Below are positions 61,845-64,000 of a stretch of DNA of 64,000 nt, piece by piece. The notes under the pieces are model-generated. The model worked only from the letters and a program-made list of their open reading frames with translations. It had not been told where the DNA came from and did no database searches. How positions within the stretch are numbered: position 1 is the stretch's first letter; each line of letters opens with the position of its first letter. Both the position numbers and the translations under genes were made by a program. The DNA is from Combretum micranthum (taxonomy: Eukaryota > Streptophyta > Magnoliopsida > Myrtales > Combretaceae), in NCBI GenBank assembly GCA_024138025.1, contig JAMXBD010000012.1:2542001-2606000 (forward strand). Direction: 5' to 3'.

Positions 61845-63720
61845 ATCTAACAAGTGTTAAATAGATTTAAAAAAAAAAAAAAAACCTAAAATAAAGGAAG
61901 CATTTCAAAACACATGTTAAATATTTATTCACGGAGACACAAAGAGGATAGTAAACTCGAAACAGCAAATTTTTATCTTGATTACATATGGCTCAAGTAT
62001 CTCAAACTTTATCATATTTGTTCAAATTTAAACCACAAAAATTCTAGTTATAAAAAGAAAAATAACAATTACTTCAAAAATGGATATAAAACTAGAGAAA
62101 CTTAAATATTACATCACTTCATTTTATTGATACTATGTAATAATCTCCAAACATATTTATAAAACATATAGTAACTTATTAGTCGAAACGTATTTGGATT
62201 CACTTATTAATCATTAGCTACACCAATGCATCTTGATCCGCATATTTAAACTATGCAATAACCTAAAAGTAAAAGAATCCTAATAGAGTGAGACATGGAA
62301 CCCCAGTTCATAATCATAGTAAAAACACATACATAGATATATCAATTGTGCATAGACATATGGTCCTATCGTATGAATCCAACAAGTTCATTAAAATATA
62401 TTTATAAATCAAAGAACACAACACAAAAAAATTGGGGGTCACAACAACTCAGGTGTCATTGTAGATGTACTAGAACTATAACTCAGCACATGGAATATAT
62501 AACGCTTCAAATTTAGAGTCATTTACAATCCGTCGTGTGTCCATATTTAATACGGATACGCAAAGGCTCAAAACTTGTTATTGTCTACCATAACATCATA
62601 ATTAGCTCTAAAATCTCTCTTTCATGAAAGACTTCAAATAGTTTTAAACACACATACATCAATTCGTAAACTATCAAATAAGTACTATCTTATAATCTAT
62701 ATACTTTAATCAAAAAGATGGTTTTAGAGAAAGAAACTCTACTAACTATAAGTATTTCAAATTTGCTAAGTGTTTCCAACAAACAGTAAACACATTTTAC
62801 TACCTAGACCAATTATACTTAAACTGTTATATGTTCCATATTTCAATTCTGGAAAGTCTTCAAAGCTAGCGACAATCCCATTCCCCTATATAGTTGCAAC
62901 TAGCAATCCAACAATCAACACACTACCACTTGTACCTGAAAAAAAAAAAAAAAAAAAAACTGAGTCGAAACCCAGTATGATATACCAAAAAAACATATAC
63001 GTGTGTACAAATAATAACAAAATCACATGCATCACAATCATATGAATGAAACAAACAACCATTTAATTATCTTTATCCTTTATCCCAACACTCAATAAAA
63101 GGAAAACTCAGTATCCCAAAACACGTATAAATATTATAATATACATATCTATGATATTGGGTACTCTCCAATATTCCCGAAATCGAAACCTAAATACTTA
63201 GATCTACCCAGATCATTTTCATGCACAACTCTACTCTGGAGACCATCACACATGGATCATCGGGTTACCATGATAATAGTAGGGATACTCTCTACCTATT
63301 ACCGGTAGCCACGCACAAACAACAAGCACATTTATTTAGCTGAATAGTTAATTAATCTATTTAAGATTCTATCCTAAAAATGCATAAGCAACAAGCAAGA
63401 TATACATATACTTGGATAGTTTATTCAACCTTGTCCACTTGATAGAAAACTCTAACATGGATTTTTAATACAAAAAGTTGTTCAGACACTTTACATTTCT
63501 CAACTTATTCATAAATAACATTCTTTAAGGTTGTCTCTCTTACTCTAATGCTAAAGCGGGTATTTATATAAAATATTTGCATATATGTTAAAAGTTTAAA
63601 TTGTAACAAGAAAATAATAAAAAATAGTAATTAATTGATATTAACAAGGCCTCGAGTTTTTAGAGTAATAATAAATCTTAAAGAAGTTAACTAAACAAGT
63701 TCCAAGTGTTTTTTAAAAGA
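61845..63720 (-). repeat. Repeat-like DNA, possibly a gypsy LTR remnant
   Basis: No coding content. Contains poly-A runs (61868-61884, 62938-62958), a CTGAGTCGAAACCCAGTATG word near 62960 and an ACCATGATAATAGTAGGG...ACCGGTAGCCACGCAC stretch near 63270-63316. These resemble internal wording of the other minus-strand LTRs in this window. No termini or PBS were found. Confidence 0.3.
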
Positions 63721-63724
63721 ATAA

Positions 63725-63985
63725 ATCAAGTTTTAGAAAAACAGAGTTGTACATAAGCTTCAACACAAACTATGTATAAAGCTATGTAGAAACCCATTGT
63801 ACATTATCATTCTGCATGGGCTATGTAAAGAGGTAATGCAAAAGACAAAAAGTGGACAGAAAGCATTTTTAAAGTACACGACCATTTTGTATAGGCTATG
63901 AAGAGAGGTTATGCAGACGATAAAAATTGGATAGAAAGTATTTTCAAAGTACACGACCATTTTGCACAGACTATGTATGGTTTTC
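63725..63985. repeat. Minisatellite, ~75-bp unit, about three copies
   Basis: TACACGACCATTTTG recurs at 63875 and 63950, and the related TACATTATCATTCTGC at 63800, giving an exact 75-bp period; a weaker copy may start near 63725. Because 75 is a multiple of three a minus-strand frame stays open (25 residues per repeat), but no family resemblance is seen. Confidence 0.8.
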
Positions 63986-64000
63986 ATGTAATTTTTACAA

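Noticed and set aside
63725..63985. CRISPR-like spaced direct repeats (also at 16807-17034)
   Set aside because: Contiguous 75-bp repeats without unique spacers, in a plant genome with no cas genes.

Overview
This is plant nuclear DNA, almost certainly from a dicot. It is AT-rich and has intron-bearing GDSL-type esterase/lipase genes of a plant secretory subfamily. The rest is mostly repeats: Ty3/gypsy, Ty1/copia and LINE retroelements, small TIR elements, a Mutator-like element and a chloroplast psbC fragment. No bacterial-type operon, CRISPR array, rRNA or tRNA gene was seen. The species cannot be named from sequence alone.

Layout. 1-~6.1 kb: the 5' part of a decayed Ty3/gypsy element on the minus strand (RNase H, RT, protease, gag, PBS, long LTR); its integrase and other LTR lie beyond the left edge. 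6.36-8.79 kb: a complete but internally deleted gypsy-type element with 375-bp LTRs and a 5-bp TSD; between gag and the 3' LTR it carries a segment resembling a host TPR/UvrD-helicase-like gene. 8.8-11.6 kb: intergenic and promoter sequence. 11.7-16.3 kb: intact five-exon GDSL gene 1. 16.8-18.2 kb: minisatellite, poly-T and foldback repeats. 18.6-22.9 kb: a 4.3-kb LTR-like block. 23.0-25.4 kb: a decayed LINE. 25.7-27.0 kb: two hAT-like MITEs. 28.26-36.83 kb: five diverged tandem copies of an unidentified ~1.85-kb unit, capped by an inverted partial copy. 37.46-43.45 kb: a 6.0-kb solo LTR with perfect TSD. 44.4-46.1 kb: gypsy pol and copia gag relics. 46.1-51.6 kb: a degenerate duplicate of GDSL gene 1 plus its downstream DNA, carrying a ~2.05-kb Mutator-like insertion and a psbC insertion. 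52.7-56.8 kb: intact five-exon GDSL gene 2. 56.99-61.84 kb: complete but mutated Ty1/copia element on the minus strand. 61.8-64.0 kb: unresolved repeat-like DNA ending in a 75-bp tandem repeat.

The two intact genes and the pseudogene form one same-strand cluster that grew by duplication and was then split by about 28 kb of repeats. Both intact genes keep the Ser, Gly, Asn and Asp-His residues of the SGNH/GDSL fold and identical intron phases. The pseudogene has lost exon 1, most of exon 4 and the catalytic Asp. The most interesting unexplained object is the 28-36 kb array, whose units I cannot assign to a known family. Next come the gene-capturing retroelement, the probable Pack-MULE and the psbC fragment.
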